This document shows, in pieces, positions 37,101 through 45,505 of a DNA stretch of 64,000 bases. The translations under genes were made by a program, and so were the position numbers. The first letter of the stretch is position 1. Each line of letters starts with the position of its first letter. The notes under the pieces are model-generated. The model saw only the letters and a program-made list of their open reading frames with translations, did no database searches and was not told the origin of the DNA. Origin of the DNA: Homarus americanus (Eukaryota; Arthropoda; Malacostraca; Decapoda; Nephropidae); the NCBI RefSeq assembly GCF_018991925.1, contig NW_024732238.1, forward strand, positions 7,556,623 to 7,620,622, given 5' to 3'.

Positions 37101-39619
37101 CTCAAAACAGTTTCAGTGTCAGATTCTCGGTAAAGATTCACCAATTAAGGTAGTAATTTACGTTAGTGTTCCTTTGTTAGACTAGGTCACGTTTTGTATA
37201 TTACACTGGGATGACTGGATCCTGTCTAGTATATATACTCTGACGTCCCTGCTGGCCAGACAACTCTATATACTAGAGCCTGCTGAAGCCCCTTACCACA
37301 TAGTCTATGTGGTCAGGGGTTGTTAAAATTATACAAATTGAGCCACAATACAACACATGGAGTGATAACAAGGCCGCCGTAACACTAACAGCACTATCCA
37401 AATAGCCACTAAAGCTACAAGCAGTATTATATCAGTCATAGCTTTAACTATACCACAGCCTCATACAAAGACACCACAATCACACGCTAACATAAACCTT
37501 CGGTAACGGTGACGGACGCACAGGGCTGTTTGTTGTTGGTTCACGGTTATGGCTGATGACAGACAGCACTACAGGCACAGCAGATGGCTTATTGCTGACA
37601 GAGTCAGTAGGTGAGTGATTACTGCTAATACTACTACCATAATAATAATAATCATGTGCTATATTGACCACTATGTGTGTTTGTAAGCTCTGTTGTAGGA
37701 TATGATCACACAAAGTCTTCACGTTTGGTGGAACAAAGCAAAGTCATCCTCCATCTTGTCTTCCAGTGGCCGCTCTCCTGGATATAACAGATTCACTAAC
37801 AATACAGGTAGAGGAAACAAATCCCCACTAAACACTGACTTTTCCGGTATTTTTGCGAGTCACTTTCTCCTTGCTGGAGGCTTTGAACTATCAGGTCAGC
37901 TGGGTAGGTGCACTTTCACTATAATATATTAATCATAGGAAGGAAAGTCTTCAGGTTTTATATAATACAGGTAATTAACAGAAAGAATGGAGCACATGAA
38001 GATTAACTCACCCCAGTTTATTTCACTAGATGATGGAAACACAAACACTACCTGGGGAAAGTTAAGTTAGGCGACACTCGATTAGGTTATGTTATGTAAC
38101 ATAATATGTGCTAGGTTAAGTTAGTTTAGGTTTGGCTAGAAATAGACAATTGTTCCTCAAGTATTAAAACTAGTGTTTCAACAGGTGTTACAGTCACATT
38201 GGGCGTATGGGCGGGGTACAACCGGTGTCGCTTGGGATCTTTTGCGTCAACTGGTGGGACCTGAGCACCGTCTACCACGAGCTGTTTCACACCCTGGGCT
38301 TCTACCACGAACACAACCGTCCAGACCGCGACAGCTTCATTGAGATCAAGTGGAATAACATCGCTGAAGGCCGAATCCAGAATTTCATCAAGAGAACTCA
38401 GTCCTCATCTGAACTTACAGACATGCCCTATGATCTCAGTAAGTAGGAGAGTGGAAGCCAGATAATGCTCTTACTAAACTATTAACATCATGCTAGAGAG
38501 TCGTTTGATGCAGGCAGGAGAGCTATGTGTTGAGTGTATCAGGTGGCAGGTAAATACTGGAATACAGTACAGTACTGTACTTTTACCTGGTGTAGTTACA
38601 GTATTTGTGTCATGTCCTCCCTTTATGATTAAGCACTCTAGTACCCCAACGTTCCCTGTGGGGGTTAGGTTAGGTTTGGTTGGGTTATGTTTTGTTAGAT
38701 TATGTTAGGCTAGTCACATTTTGGAAAGCAATGTATATTGTATTACGGCTGTGGGTAGTTGTGCCATACTGATTTAGCCTTCCTTTACCTTGTGAGCGTT
38801 GTGATTATTATGAATTATATGGTAAATGATTCATTGACTGGTGTGGTGATTGATATGGTGAGGTGAACAATATCATTAGTAATACAGTGACTGTCTCAGT
38901 CTGCTGATGTCACTTCTGGTAAAGGATGATGATGATCCATGTGGCTCTATGCATCTTCCTTTAGTCATTCAAACAGACCAGAGGTTAGCTTCTCAAATCC
39001 ATCTCCACGAATCATCTTCAACATATATATATATAATGTAAAGGCTTACTTTTTGCAGCGTCTGTGATGCACTACAGCCCATACGCCTTCGGCAAGTGGT
39101 CCTTTCTCACTCCTACCATCAAGTCGAGGCGGCGAGGCTACGGCTTCCACAGACCCAGGAAGCCATCAAAGGTAAAACAGATACTGTACGTTGTTAACAT
39201 CGTGTTTCGTTGTTAACATTATGTGTAAACACCCGCTATTCTCATAATGTATCAGAAAATATCCTCTGCCTTGTTGATAAATTTTTAGTTTAAGAAGCCT
39301 GAACAGTACTGTATTTCCATGCTGGGTCAACATTCCTCACTTTGTGAAGCTTTGGAACTACACATTGTATGTTATAATTTAAAAAGTACCTTGTACATCT
39401 GTAGTCTACATTCACTTCTCTCTTTGGTGATATATATATACAGCATGTCTAAACTTATAATAATAAAGGGAATAATTAGACGACGGCGACAACGGTGTCT
39501 TCGATGGTGAAGACTTCAAAGACGATGTCGATGACAGTGACAGTAACTGATGAGGCCAGGGTGGTGACAGCAGCTCTTCGCTTCCTTCAAAACAGATGAG
39601 CTAAGAACATTAATGACAG

Positions 39620-39660
<41 letters not shown>

Positions 39661-41075
39661 GCAAGACTTATGTGGAAAACACAGTTTAATAATGAAGAGG
39701 ATCGCCAAGAAAGTCACAAACATCTTATATTGTGTTGGTTAACACAAGCAGCTATCGTTAGCTGACTACATAAACCAATTCAACACTGCAAGATGTTTGT
39801 GACTTTGGTGTTCTTCATTTATTAAGGACACTTCCAGGCAATGCTTGCTGGTGGACCAGCATCCTGACAAGATTTGAGAAACCCACCAGTTGCTGAATGA
39901 TAAGAAACCTTTATCAGTACCTGCCTGCCACCCTGTGTGTGTGTGTGTGTTGTTCACATGACTATTAACTCTGCTTCAGTGCATTAGTTAAGTTATTCTT
40001 ATATATAATGTAAATGTAAAGGGTGTTTTTTTATTCTATTCTGGTGTTTTCTGCCAGAACTTTCTACCACAATCCCATTAATTTCAGATTGACTATAGGA
40101 AGCTGAATCGTCTCTACAGTTGCCAGCGTAAGTGCTATTGTAGAGTTTCTAGATGAATAATTGAATGAGTGGATGGACTAGTAACTGAATTTGCTGGAAG
40201 TGTGTGTGTGACTGAATTTCTTTTGTGTGCTCATGTGTGTTGGTTTGTGTACACAAAGAAAGTAATATCAAGTATACAGTCCCAGAAATTTTTTCCTTCA
40301 TAACCGAGAAATTTTTATCCTCATCGTGGTCTTTGCCAGCACTACCACCACCTATAAGTCCCACCCACACCCCAACTACTGTGATGACACTCACTACTCC
40401 AGTTGAGATGTCTTGGTCCTCTGCTGTGCTTTTCTCCCACTCTCACAGGTGGTGGTAGAGTTATTTATGCTTCCCTTTGACTGTGTTCCTCAGTCACATA
40501 AATTGGGACGTTCATCTGAGGGGATAACCGTGTTTAATGACATTTTTGTTACCTCCCAGGAAACACTAAACTTCTTCCCTCCTTCACTATACACCAGAGA
40601 CCGACACATATGCCTGATAAAATCGCCAGGCAAAAGTCGATGGTAGTAAGTGGAGTGAAACTCTTCAACAACTGTGGAAAGACCACGGACAACTGACCAA
40701 CCACCCGTCTAATGATTCGTAAACACAAGAACCCTTCTCTTGTTTAAGCCAGCATGAAGTTTTTCAACAGATGTCACAATTATTTTTTTTTCATACACAC
40801 CCATTTACATACTGTACAGTATATTTAATAATAATTATCCACATTATGATGATTGCAAACATTTCCAATAAATTCCTCATTTGTTAGTCCAACTAATACA
40901 GCAGCAGTAATCCTGACCTTGTGTATCTTCAGGTCGACACTTGTTCTCCCGACTAGGTAACACCGAATACACCCCATCGAGGCTTTACTGGTATCCCTGG
41001 AGATTAGAGAGATTAACGATAAGCGGACCTGGCTCCACACGCACCCCCCTCAACATCAGCCCCTCCATACCTTGA
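20607..41075 (+). CDS. Secreted astacin-family zinc metalloprotease, 10 coding exons
   Basis: Exons: 20607-20615, 26853-26991, 27493-27549, 29352-29485, 29756-29840, 31861-31987, 38185-38438, 39059-39171, 40088-40127, 40933-41075. Phases agree at every GT-AG junction, and the 1101 nt give 366 residues. Residues 1-20 ([19 protein letters not shown]) form a signal peptide. The prodomain holds the aspartate-switch-like LLEGD (Asp99). The catalytic domain begins around [19 protein letters not shown]. The zinc site [12 protein letters not shown] is at 215-226, followed by RPDRD; the Met-turn SVMHY is at 270-274. Cys163, 185, 204 and 318 fit the two family disulfides, and [12 protein letters not shown] closes the domain. 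A digestive or extracellular-matrix protease role is family knowledge, not shown here. No EGF or CUB domain follows. The last exon is uncertain: two other terminal exons also fit. The exon 6 acceptor has a weak pyrimidine tract. Confidence 0.9.
21025..21155. mobile_element. Foldback repeat with AACCT-type core, copy 3
   Basis: GGATCACATGTAGATTACAC, then AACGCTAACC, a core of AACCTAACCTAACACC, then AGGTAGCATTAGGGTGTTTA and ACAGGTGAAATAAGTTGGGG. It lies in astacin intron 1. Confidence 0.65.
21772..21930. mobile_element. Foldback repeat with AACCT-type core, copy 4
   Basis: The left arm has several diverged CACCTGAAGATT...CAGCTTATTTCACC units. The core is CCTAACCTAATCTAACCCC. The right arm is AGGTAGCGTTAGGGTGTTTA, TTCTTCAGGTGATCC. 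This is the clearest two-armed copy. Confidence 0.7.
22781..22811. repeat. (GT)n microsatellite
   Basis: A GT run of about 30 bp inside astacin intron 1. Confidence 0.95.
23503..24686 (+). mobile_element. LINE (CR1/jockey-like) subfamily B, 5'-truncated
   Basis: Begins [20 protein letters not shown] and reads [40 protein letters not shown] and KFADDTKIG (catalytic Asp pair). A frameshift near 23900 is followed by [17 protein letters not shown] through [20 protein letters not shown]. Stops follow at 24428-24430 and near 24500. It ends CCTCCATTCTTATGTTCTTA. This is the longest LINE copy here, inside astacin intron 1 in the gene's orientation. Placement in the CR1/Rex-Babar branch is tentative. 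Confidence 0.93.
26024..26070. repeat. (CA)n/(TA)n compound microsatellite
   Basis: CA and AT runs adjoin an inverted copy of the microsatellite-attached unit. Confidence 0.9.
26071..26132 (-). repeat. Microsatellite-attached repeat unit, copy 3 (inverted)
   Basis: The complement of the 8175 unit: GCTGATAACCACAAGGAAAC ... CACGAAGTTCCCAAGCGCTT TCGTGTAATTCAC. Again the AT run lies on the TTATCAGC side. Confidence 0.85.
26487..26569 (+). repeat. Microsatellite-attached repeat unit, copy 4
   Basis: Same unit as 8175 (CCCCTGAAGGTGTGAATTAC, ACGAAAGCGCTTGGGAACTT, TTGTGGTTATCAGC), passing directly into (AT)n. Confidence 0.85.
26570..26651. repeat. (AT)n microsatellite
   Basis: About 80 bp of AT between the attached unit and a LINE 3' end. 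Confidence 0.97.
26651..26842 (-). mobile_element. LINE subfamily A 3' fragment touching astacin exon 2
   Basis: Starts with the TTCTTATGTTCTTAT tail (complement at 26651) and encodes [20 protein letters not shown] then [13 protein letters not shown] on the minus strand. Homology to the 15828 copy ends in TATTTGTGAACC, only about 12-15 bp before the exon 2 acceptor at 26851-26852. Confidence 0.92.
27066..27158. mobile_element. Foldback repeat with AACCT-type core, copy 5 (right half)
   Basis: AACCTAACCCCCCAGGCAGC then GTTAGGGTGTTCAATTATTG, GGTGAAATAAACTGAGGGTG and ATGTGATCC. The left arm is not evident. It lies in astacin intron 2. Confidence 0.6.
28550..28625 (-). other. Orphan exon candidate with ABCA-like LLLWKGF motif
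   Basis: On the minus strand an acceptor CATTGCAG and donor GTTTGG frame 76 nt encoding [16 protein letters not shown] then [13 protein letters not shown]-subfamily transporters begin with LLLWKN-type motifs followed by a basic stretch and a membrane helix. No other ABCA exon was recognised nearby. It may be a decayed fragment or chance. Confidence 0.22.
29683..29702. repeat. (CA)n microsatellite
   Basis: A short CA run in astacin intron 4. Confidence 0.9.
30400..30840 (+). mobile_element. Probable LINE C-terminal remnant, heavily decayed
   Basis: Broken plus-strand reading: [20 protein letters not shown] and, near the end, [15 protein letters not shown]. This resembles the Arg/Gly-rich GRPKKRW end of some LINE reverse transcriptases. 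Many stops; no RT core seen. Confidence 0.35.
32007..32190. mobile_element. Foldback repeat with AACCT-type core, copy 6
   Basis: TCACCTGAAGATTAGACACG, TTTCACATTATGATTAAACA, then a long AACCTAACCTTACC core, then AGGTAGCGTTAGGGTATTTA, ATCAGGTGAAATAAGCTTGG and CACGTGGTCC. Both arms are present. It follows astacin exon 6 by about 20 bp. Confidence 0.7.
33590..33953. mobile_element. MITE-like element with ~34-bp inverted termini
   Basis: The left end GGTAAAAATTCGTCCATTGG CTGTCC (33599-33624) matches the complement of the right end GGACAGCCAATGAACGAATA TTAACC (33915-33940). Pairing continues inward (GGTTTTAGTATGAAAAG against a diverged CATACCAAAAG). It is about 360 bp, AT-rich and non-coding, in astacin intron 6. 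Confidence 0.65.
34131..34177. repeat. (GT)n microsatellite
   Basis: A GT run of about 45 bp in astacin intron 6. Confidence 0.95.
34328..34425 (+). other. Orphan exon candidate in astacin intron 6
   Basis: A very good acceptor (TTTTCTCTCTTCAG, 34314-34327) opens 98 nt that read, in phase 0, [20 protein letters not shown] then [13 protein letters not shown] up to a weak donor GTGTGT. It does not fit the phase of astacin exon 6, and I do not recognise the peptide. It could belong to a gene not otherwise visible, or be noise. Confidence 0.25.
35430..35668. mobile_element. Foldback repeat with AACCT-type core, copy 7
   Basis: ACACCTGAAGATTGGTTATT, then CTAACCTAACG with a long CTAATCTAG-type core to 35600, then AAGTAGCGTTGGGTGTTTAA, ATCAGGAGTGAAATAAGCTG. 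The core of about 120 bp is the longest among the copies. Confidence 0.65.
36113..36415 (+). other. Unrecognised 100-codon open frame in astacin intron 6
   Basis: ATG to TGA, no family recognised. The C-terminal half is Lys/Glu/Arg-rich ([18 protein letters not shown]) and could form a coiled coil. No supporting splice sites or promoter seen. A remnant or chance frame is as likely as a gene. Confidence 0.2.
36500..36568. mobile_element. Foldback repeat, copy 8 (right arm only)
   Basis: GGTTAATCTTCAGGTGAAAT AAGCTGGGGTATCTAATCTT CATGTGAACC; core and left arm are absent. Confidence 0.6.
37993..38130. mobile_element. Foldback repeat, copy 9 (inverted half)
   Basis: GCACATGAAGATTAACTCAC CCCAGTTTATTTCACTAGAT is the left arm. 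CTACCTGGGG then leads into a TTAAGTTAGG/TTAGGTTATG core, the complementary orientation of copy 6. It ends about 55 bp before the zinc-site exon. A similar TTAGG tract at 38645-38712 lacks arms. Confidence 0.6.
38185..38438 (+). CDS. Astacin exon 7: zinc-binding site
   Basis: Carries [12 protein letters not shown] (zinc ligands His215, His219, His225; catalytic Glu216) followed by HNRPDRD. Upstream CYSHIGR replaces the usual GC.S.VGR, with Arg184 in place of the Gly. The acceptor TTTCAACAG and the donor phase match exons 6 and 8. Confidence 0.95.
39618..39658. repeat. A run plus (TA)n microsatellite
   Basis: An A17 run followed by about 22 bp of TA, in astacin intron 8. Confidence 0.9.
39685..39822. 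repeat. Imperfect hairpin in astacin intron 8
   Basis: AAGTCACAAACATCTT (39711-39726) is exactly complementary to 39790-39805. The pairing extends outward (AATGAAGA...CCAA against TTGGTGTTCTTCATT) with small bulges, around a loop of about 60 bp. Confidence 0.6.
40340..40458 (+). CDS. Astacin alternative terminal exon, Pro/Thr-rich
   Basis: Acceptor GTCTTTGCCAG joins exon 9 in phase 1 and encodes [20 protein letters not shown] then [19 protein letters not shown], stop TAG 40456-40458. AATAAA at 40867-40872 could end this transcript. Pro/Thr-rich tails are known in some astacins, so this is a serious competitor to 40933. Confidence 0.4.
40933..41075 (+). CDS. Astacin terminal exon used in the main model
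   Basis: Acceptor TGTGTATCTTCAG; phase 1 from exon 9 gives [20 protein letters not shown] then [10 protein letters not shown] and so on, to TGA 41073-41075. No known domain. AATAAA at 41745-41750 and 41825-41830 fit the 3' end. Confidence 0.45.
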
Positions 41076-41085
41076 ACCTCACCAG

Positions 41086-41468
41086 GGTCAGCTCAGTCAC
41101 TCACCTCCACAGAACCCCTACGTGTGCCGGCCACCACGTTTAATCACAAGCTTAGGGGATCACACTCATTGACAGACTCAAGATTACAGGAATATCAACT
41201 TGCACAGCATTTTTCAGCTGCTAAAACTGTTACACCACGATTTCGTTCACCACAAAGACCTGCCAGGTCACAAGGCTGGCAAAATATCCAACAAAGTCGT
41301 CTTTTTTCCACTACTGGCAGTGTTGGTGTCTTTAGAGCACAAACTACCTCAACTTGGAGACCTACACGACCAGGTGGACCCTCAAGACCTCCTTCCCATC
41401 CAAATCCATTACACACAGATGTTCTTTATCCAGTCCAGAGATCCAGCTGGGAGCCATCTTCAACATAA
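41086..41468 (+). CDS. Astacin alternative terminal exon, Ser/Thr/Arg-rich
   Basis: Acceptor ACCTTGAACCTCACCAG joins exon 9 in phase 1: RSAQSLTSTEPLRVPATTFN onward to ...PVQRSSWEPSST, stop TAA 41466-41468, about 128 residues. It is rich in Thr, Ser, Pro and Arg (TTSTWRPTRPGGPSRPPSHP), typical of a disordered extracellular tail. This is the longest open tail of the three. Confidence 0.4.
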
Positions 41469-41744
41469 TCTACATATAAATAATCCTTACAATCAACTTC
41501 TGTAATTTACACTTGCTGAAGCACTGATGGTGAGGGCAGAGAATATTAAGGATGGATTTCCTTCCAGTGAATTAATTCCTTGCTCTAATGAGATGTTTAA
41601 GTCGTACGTGTAACTGGGCTATGAACTACGGTGTTGATGCTATTCGTGCTACTGTATAGTTTTTTGTTACAATTGTGTATTGTAAATCATGTAGTATATA
41701 CCCAGACTATAATGTACATAACACACTGCCAACCATTGTCGATT

Positions 41745-41830
41745 AATAAAGTGTATATATTTAAATACAGACGAGTTTAGTCCAGGTTTGTCCAACCAGC
41801 AGTTTGTATTAAGCCCCCTTCATAAATAAA
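41745..41830 (+). terminator. Paired polyadenylation signals of the astacin gene
   Basis: AATAAAGTGTATATA occurs twice, at 41745 and 41825, 80 bp apart and in the gene's orientation. Confidence 0.6.
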
Positions 41831-41849
41831 GTGTATATATAATAATGTT

Positions 41850-44200
41850 TTTGTTATTTCTACGTTGTCAATAATTTGTAATGGTTCACACTCCATTATT
41901 GTTTTTAAGATCAACCAACCAGGATTCAAATTCAGTAACCGTAAATGGACAGACTAGTGTTGTAGCAGAATACGAGTTACATAGGTCATGAGGTGGTGTC
42001 AGAGCTCATTAATAGAGACACTAATTTACACACATGTAGGTTTGGTTATCTGAAGTTAATTACGCTCTTTGTTAGATTTTAATGACTATTTTGTTCAATA
42101 TACAATTTTCTTTCACTTTGTGTCACGTCTATCATTATTAGCACAGTATTGTCGTGTGGCCCAAATACTGTACTGTTAAATATAAAGTTTGGCACCCCTG
42201 GTACAGTCAATGTCTGTGCCCTTCATGATCATACTCCTCTTATCTACCAGAGTCCTTTCACTATGAGGACACCACTTTTTAATATTTTATTTAGTTAACG
42301 CAATACGATTTTATTCAGTTCAGAGCGGACCCTGTACACAAGGGGTAAGACTTATTTCCTCAATATGTTTTATGGTAATATCCTTTTTAGCTCAGAGTTT
42401 TTATCTTTATTTAAAATATTATCTAAAGAAATATGACTTATATAGCAATGGTTATATCATTTCAATAATCACACGCACATGCAGAAGTTTATCGAAGTAA
42501 TGAATAATATATATAGCTGTATAATGCCGAGAATTTGTGTTGGTTTATATACAGCCAATGTTTGCCAAAAAAATTTCAGAAATATATTAACAAATATCTT
42601 GTACAAAATATTTCATCAATAGATGTGAATCTTCCACACGGTTTTATTCATTTATTGAACATTAGCATTTTCTTGATTATTTTTTAATTCAAGTTAAAGG
42701 TAGTAAAACTTTTCTTACCTATGTTAACATATTTTCATAAAATTTGCTAATTAGTTTGGGACAAGAATATGTTTTTTGAAAAGTGAAAACAAACAAATAA
42801 CTTATGCCCTAATGGACAGGTACAGTACAGTACTTCATGTCATTTCAAGTAAAACTATAAAGACCCTCAGGTTTTATCAGCAGGGAATATAAAGAGTCCT
42901 GATGCAAATGAGAATATAAATATTTTAATAGTCATTATCACTAAAAACATAAATGATTTTGGTACGACTCTTACGAAACGTTAATCTTTGAATAAAAATA
43001 TAGTTGTCCTTCAAAACTTTGAAATATATATATATCTCTCACTTTTATAACTACTGTATCTTCTTTTGTTATTTTGTAAAACCAACTCACAGGATTTGTC
43101 ATACAACTATTATGATTATTTTAGTTATCCTGGTAACAAATACAGTACAAAATCTGGTTGGCAATGGACGTTTCTAAACTCCAATTAAGACTCCCTGAAT
43201 ATACAAAGAGCAGCAAGGCAGGATATGTTCTCTACAAATTACAGGTAAGGCATACAAACAAGTTCAATTCTAACTCAAGATCGTAGTCTTTCTCAGTACA
43301 GTATAATGTATCACTTCATTATCCAATACACACTAAACTTACGTCATGTATAAATTTTTCACTTAAACATGTCGCGCAACTTTTAAAACTCTTTATATAA
43401 AACTTAAGTCTCTCCCTGTCTACAATATCAACTTTAAATTGACCTTGCAATTGTCTATAGAATAAGAAAAAAAATGTTGGCTCATGTCAATAGATCAATA
43501 TTTCCAAAAGTACATATGTAAAATATCTAAATTTTATCTTTTCATTAGCACATAATGTTGAATCTCCCCCTCAGGAAAACTTTTATCAACTAGGAAAACG
43601 AAAAAGAAAAAAAAAATATTTCAATAGAATGTAAAAAGATTTATTGTTTTCAATGTCTATTACAAACACTTTCTGTGATTGACATGAGGGATAGAAAAGA
43701 AATATTTCTCTAAATACACGGAAGTCACCAACTTAGGTGTGCTGTATTTCATCCTACTACTTGTACTACAAAAAATAATTTGAGTGATGATTAAAGGAGA
43801 CATTCTGGACAGTATCCTCTATTCCCGTGGCACAATATTCATAATGGCATGTTTTGAGTTAACAGCATTAAATGCTTGTTATAAACTATTAAACTATGTG
43901 GAACTGAGAAACAAAAAATTTAACAAAATTATAATATGGCCATTAATAAATTATGAATTTTGGTGAAACATAACCTGTGTTGGAGCAAAACATTCACATT
44001 GTAACTCATATGACAAAAATTGTGTAATGCAAAAATATTATTTCAAGAATTATAATAAGGGTAAAGATCCAATTAAAATTTCATCAAGGTTCCCCTGGTT
44101 CCTATCTCAGCTGCCACACACCACTAGAATGTTCACAACCTTAGAGATTGCCTTATTGCACTCCCTTGGCAGTGGCAGTAGTGCTCTGGGGACCAGTTAA
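41850..44200. other. Convergent intergenic stretch, AT-rich
   Basis: Lies between the 3' ends of the astacin gene (+) and SIN3A (-). No coding motif, RNA gene or mobile element recognised; the open frame at 43784-43966 shows no family signal. Confidence 0.6.
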
Positions 44201-44224
44201 ATGTGTTCGTGTAATGCCCCATCC

Positions 44225-44230
44225 TTTATT
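44225..44230 (-). terminator. Candidate SIN3A polyadenylation signal
   Basis: AATAAA on the minus strand, 1.28 kb past the SIN3A stop. Another candidate lies at 44411-44416. Which one is used cannot be told. Confidence 0.35.
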
Positions 44231-45505
44231 TTAAAGGATAAACATTTTCTTCTGGTGAATCTGGTAGCACACACACCCACGCCGGAGCGACTTCTTAAAG
44301 CTAAATAGTGTCATCTAGGCCGCGGCAGTTTTTTGAGACGTCCAGTTCGGGAGGAGATGAGGGTTTGGGGTGGCCTGTAACTAAACTAGGAATTGAAGAA
44401 AGGCATTTCTTTTATTAAATATCGGTTGTTTGATGGCCTCAATGTGAGTGTATGTGCCAGTGCATGTGTATGTAAGTAGTGTGTGTGAAATGTATGAGCG
44501 TAGTAAGGGTTGACGTCATGTACATTTTAAAATATTTATAAAATACTTTACATATTTTATGTATAACTTTGTTCACCTTGACTTAATCCTGGTGAATATA
44601 AACATTGGCAATAAAATGCCTTTGATAATTCATATCCCTGATCATAATGCAAATATATATATCAATAAATAACGAATTTTGGGAAGAGTCCGCATTTTGT
44701 GTACAGGGAGGATGAGATTTGGCTAAAAATGAGCCCACAACAATTAACCACTGTCTCCCCCATCTCCTCTGAATTCCGTCTTATACAAGGAAACATCTTC
44801 ATTAACAAAAACGTAAATCAGATCATCTGTACAACTATAAATTATAATTATCATTCACTTGTACAACTGGCTCTGCTCGTGAGTCCAAACTCTCGGTCCC
44901 AGCAACAAAACATACAAGTGGTTGTTGTAAAATTTAGTAGCAAGTTTGTGCTGTGGACACCTTGCAGCGGTATGGATGGTGAGTGGGCAGTCCTTGTGTG
45001 GGGCAGACTCTTGTCACTGGGATGCTTCAATGCTGCAACTTGCATTTACTTTTTAATACTACATTGTACTGACAGGCATTCATGAGGCACATCAATTGAT
45101 TTTATGCATCACTAGCTTAGTATTACGGTTGCCATCAGTCTTACAACACTTGTACACTTAGCTTGTAGCAGATGCATTTCAGATGTCATGACACAACTTG
45201 GAACATCTTTCAACTCGTTTACAAAGATAAAAGTTTTGAGTTGCACGTTTCACTTTATCACCCTCCCTTCCCTCCCCCACAGTACTCACTGCCTCCTTGC
45301 TGCAAATCACGGTCCACACCACCATCCTTGCTACAATCTTGTACTTTGAGGTGACGTCCACACAACTTTACCCTCAGAGTAAAGTATAAGTCACAGCTCA
45401 CACAGTGAGGGAGTCTGACTCTCCATTAACATTCACAGCTTCTCACCCCCATCAGTCTGAGGAATAACTCTGGCCAGATGACAGGGGTAAGATCAATACC
45501 ACACG

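Noticed and set aside
37285..37320. Small hairpin CCCCTTACCACATAG...TATGTGGTCAGGGG
   Set aside because: Short arms with mismatched bases; within chance expectation for 64 kb, so not reported as a finding.
41200..41505. 101-codon frame MHSIFQLLKLL...
   Set aside because: Overlaps the astacin tail exon in another frame; no acceptor in the matching phase and no motif.
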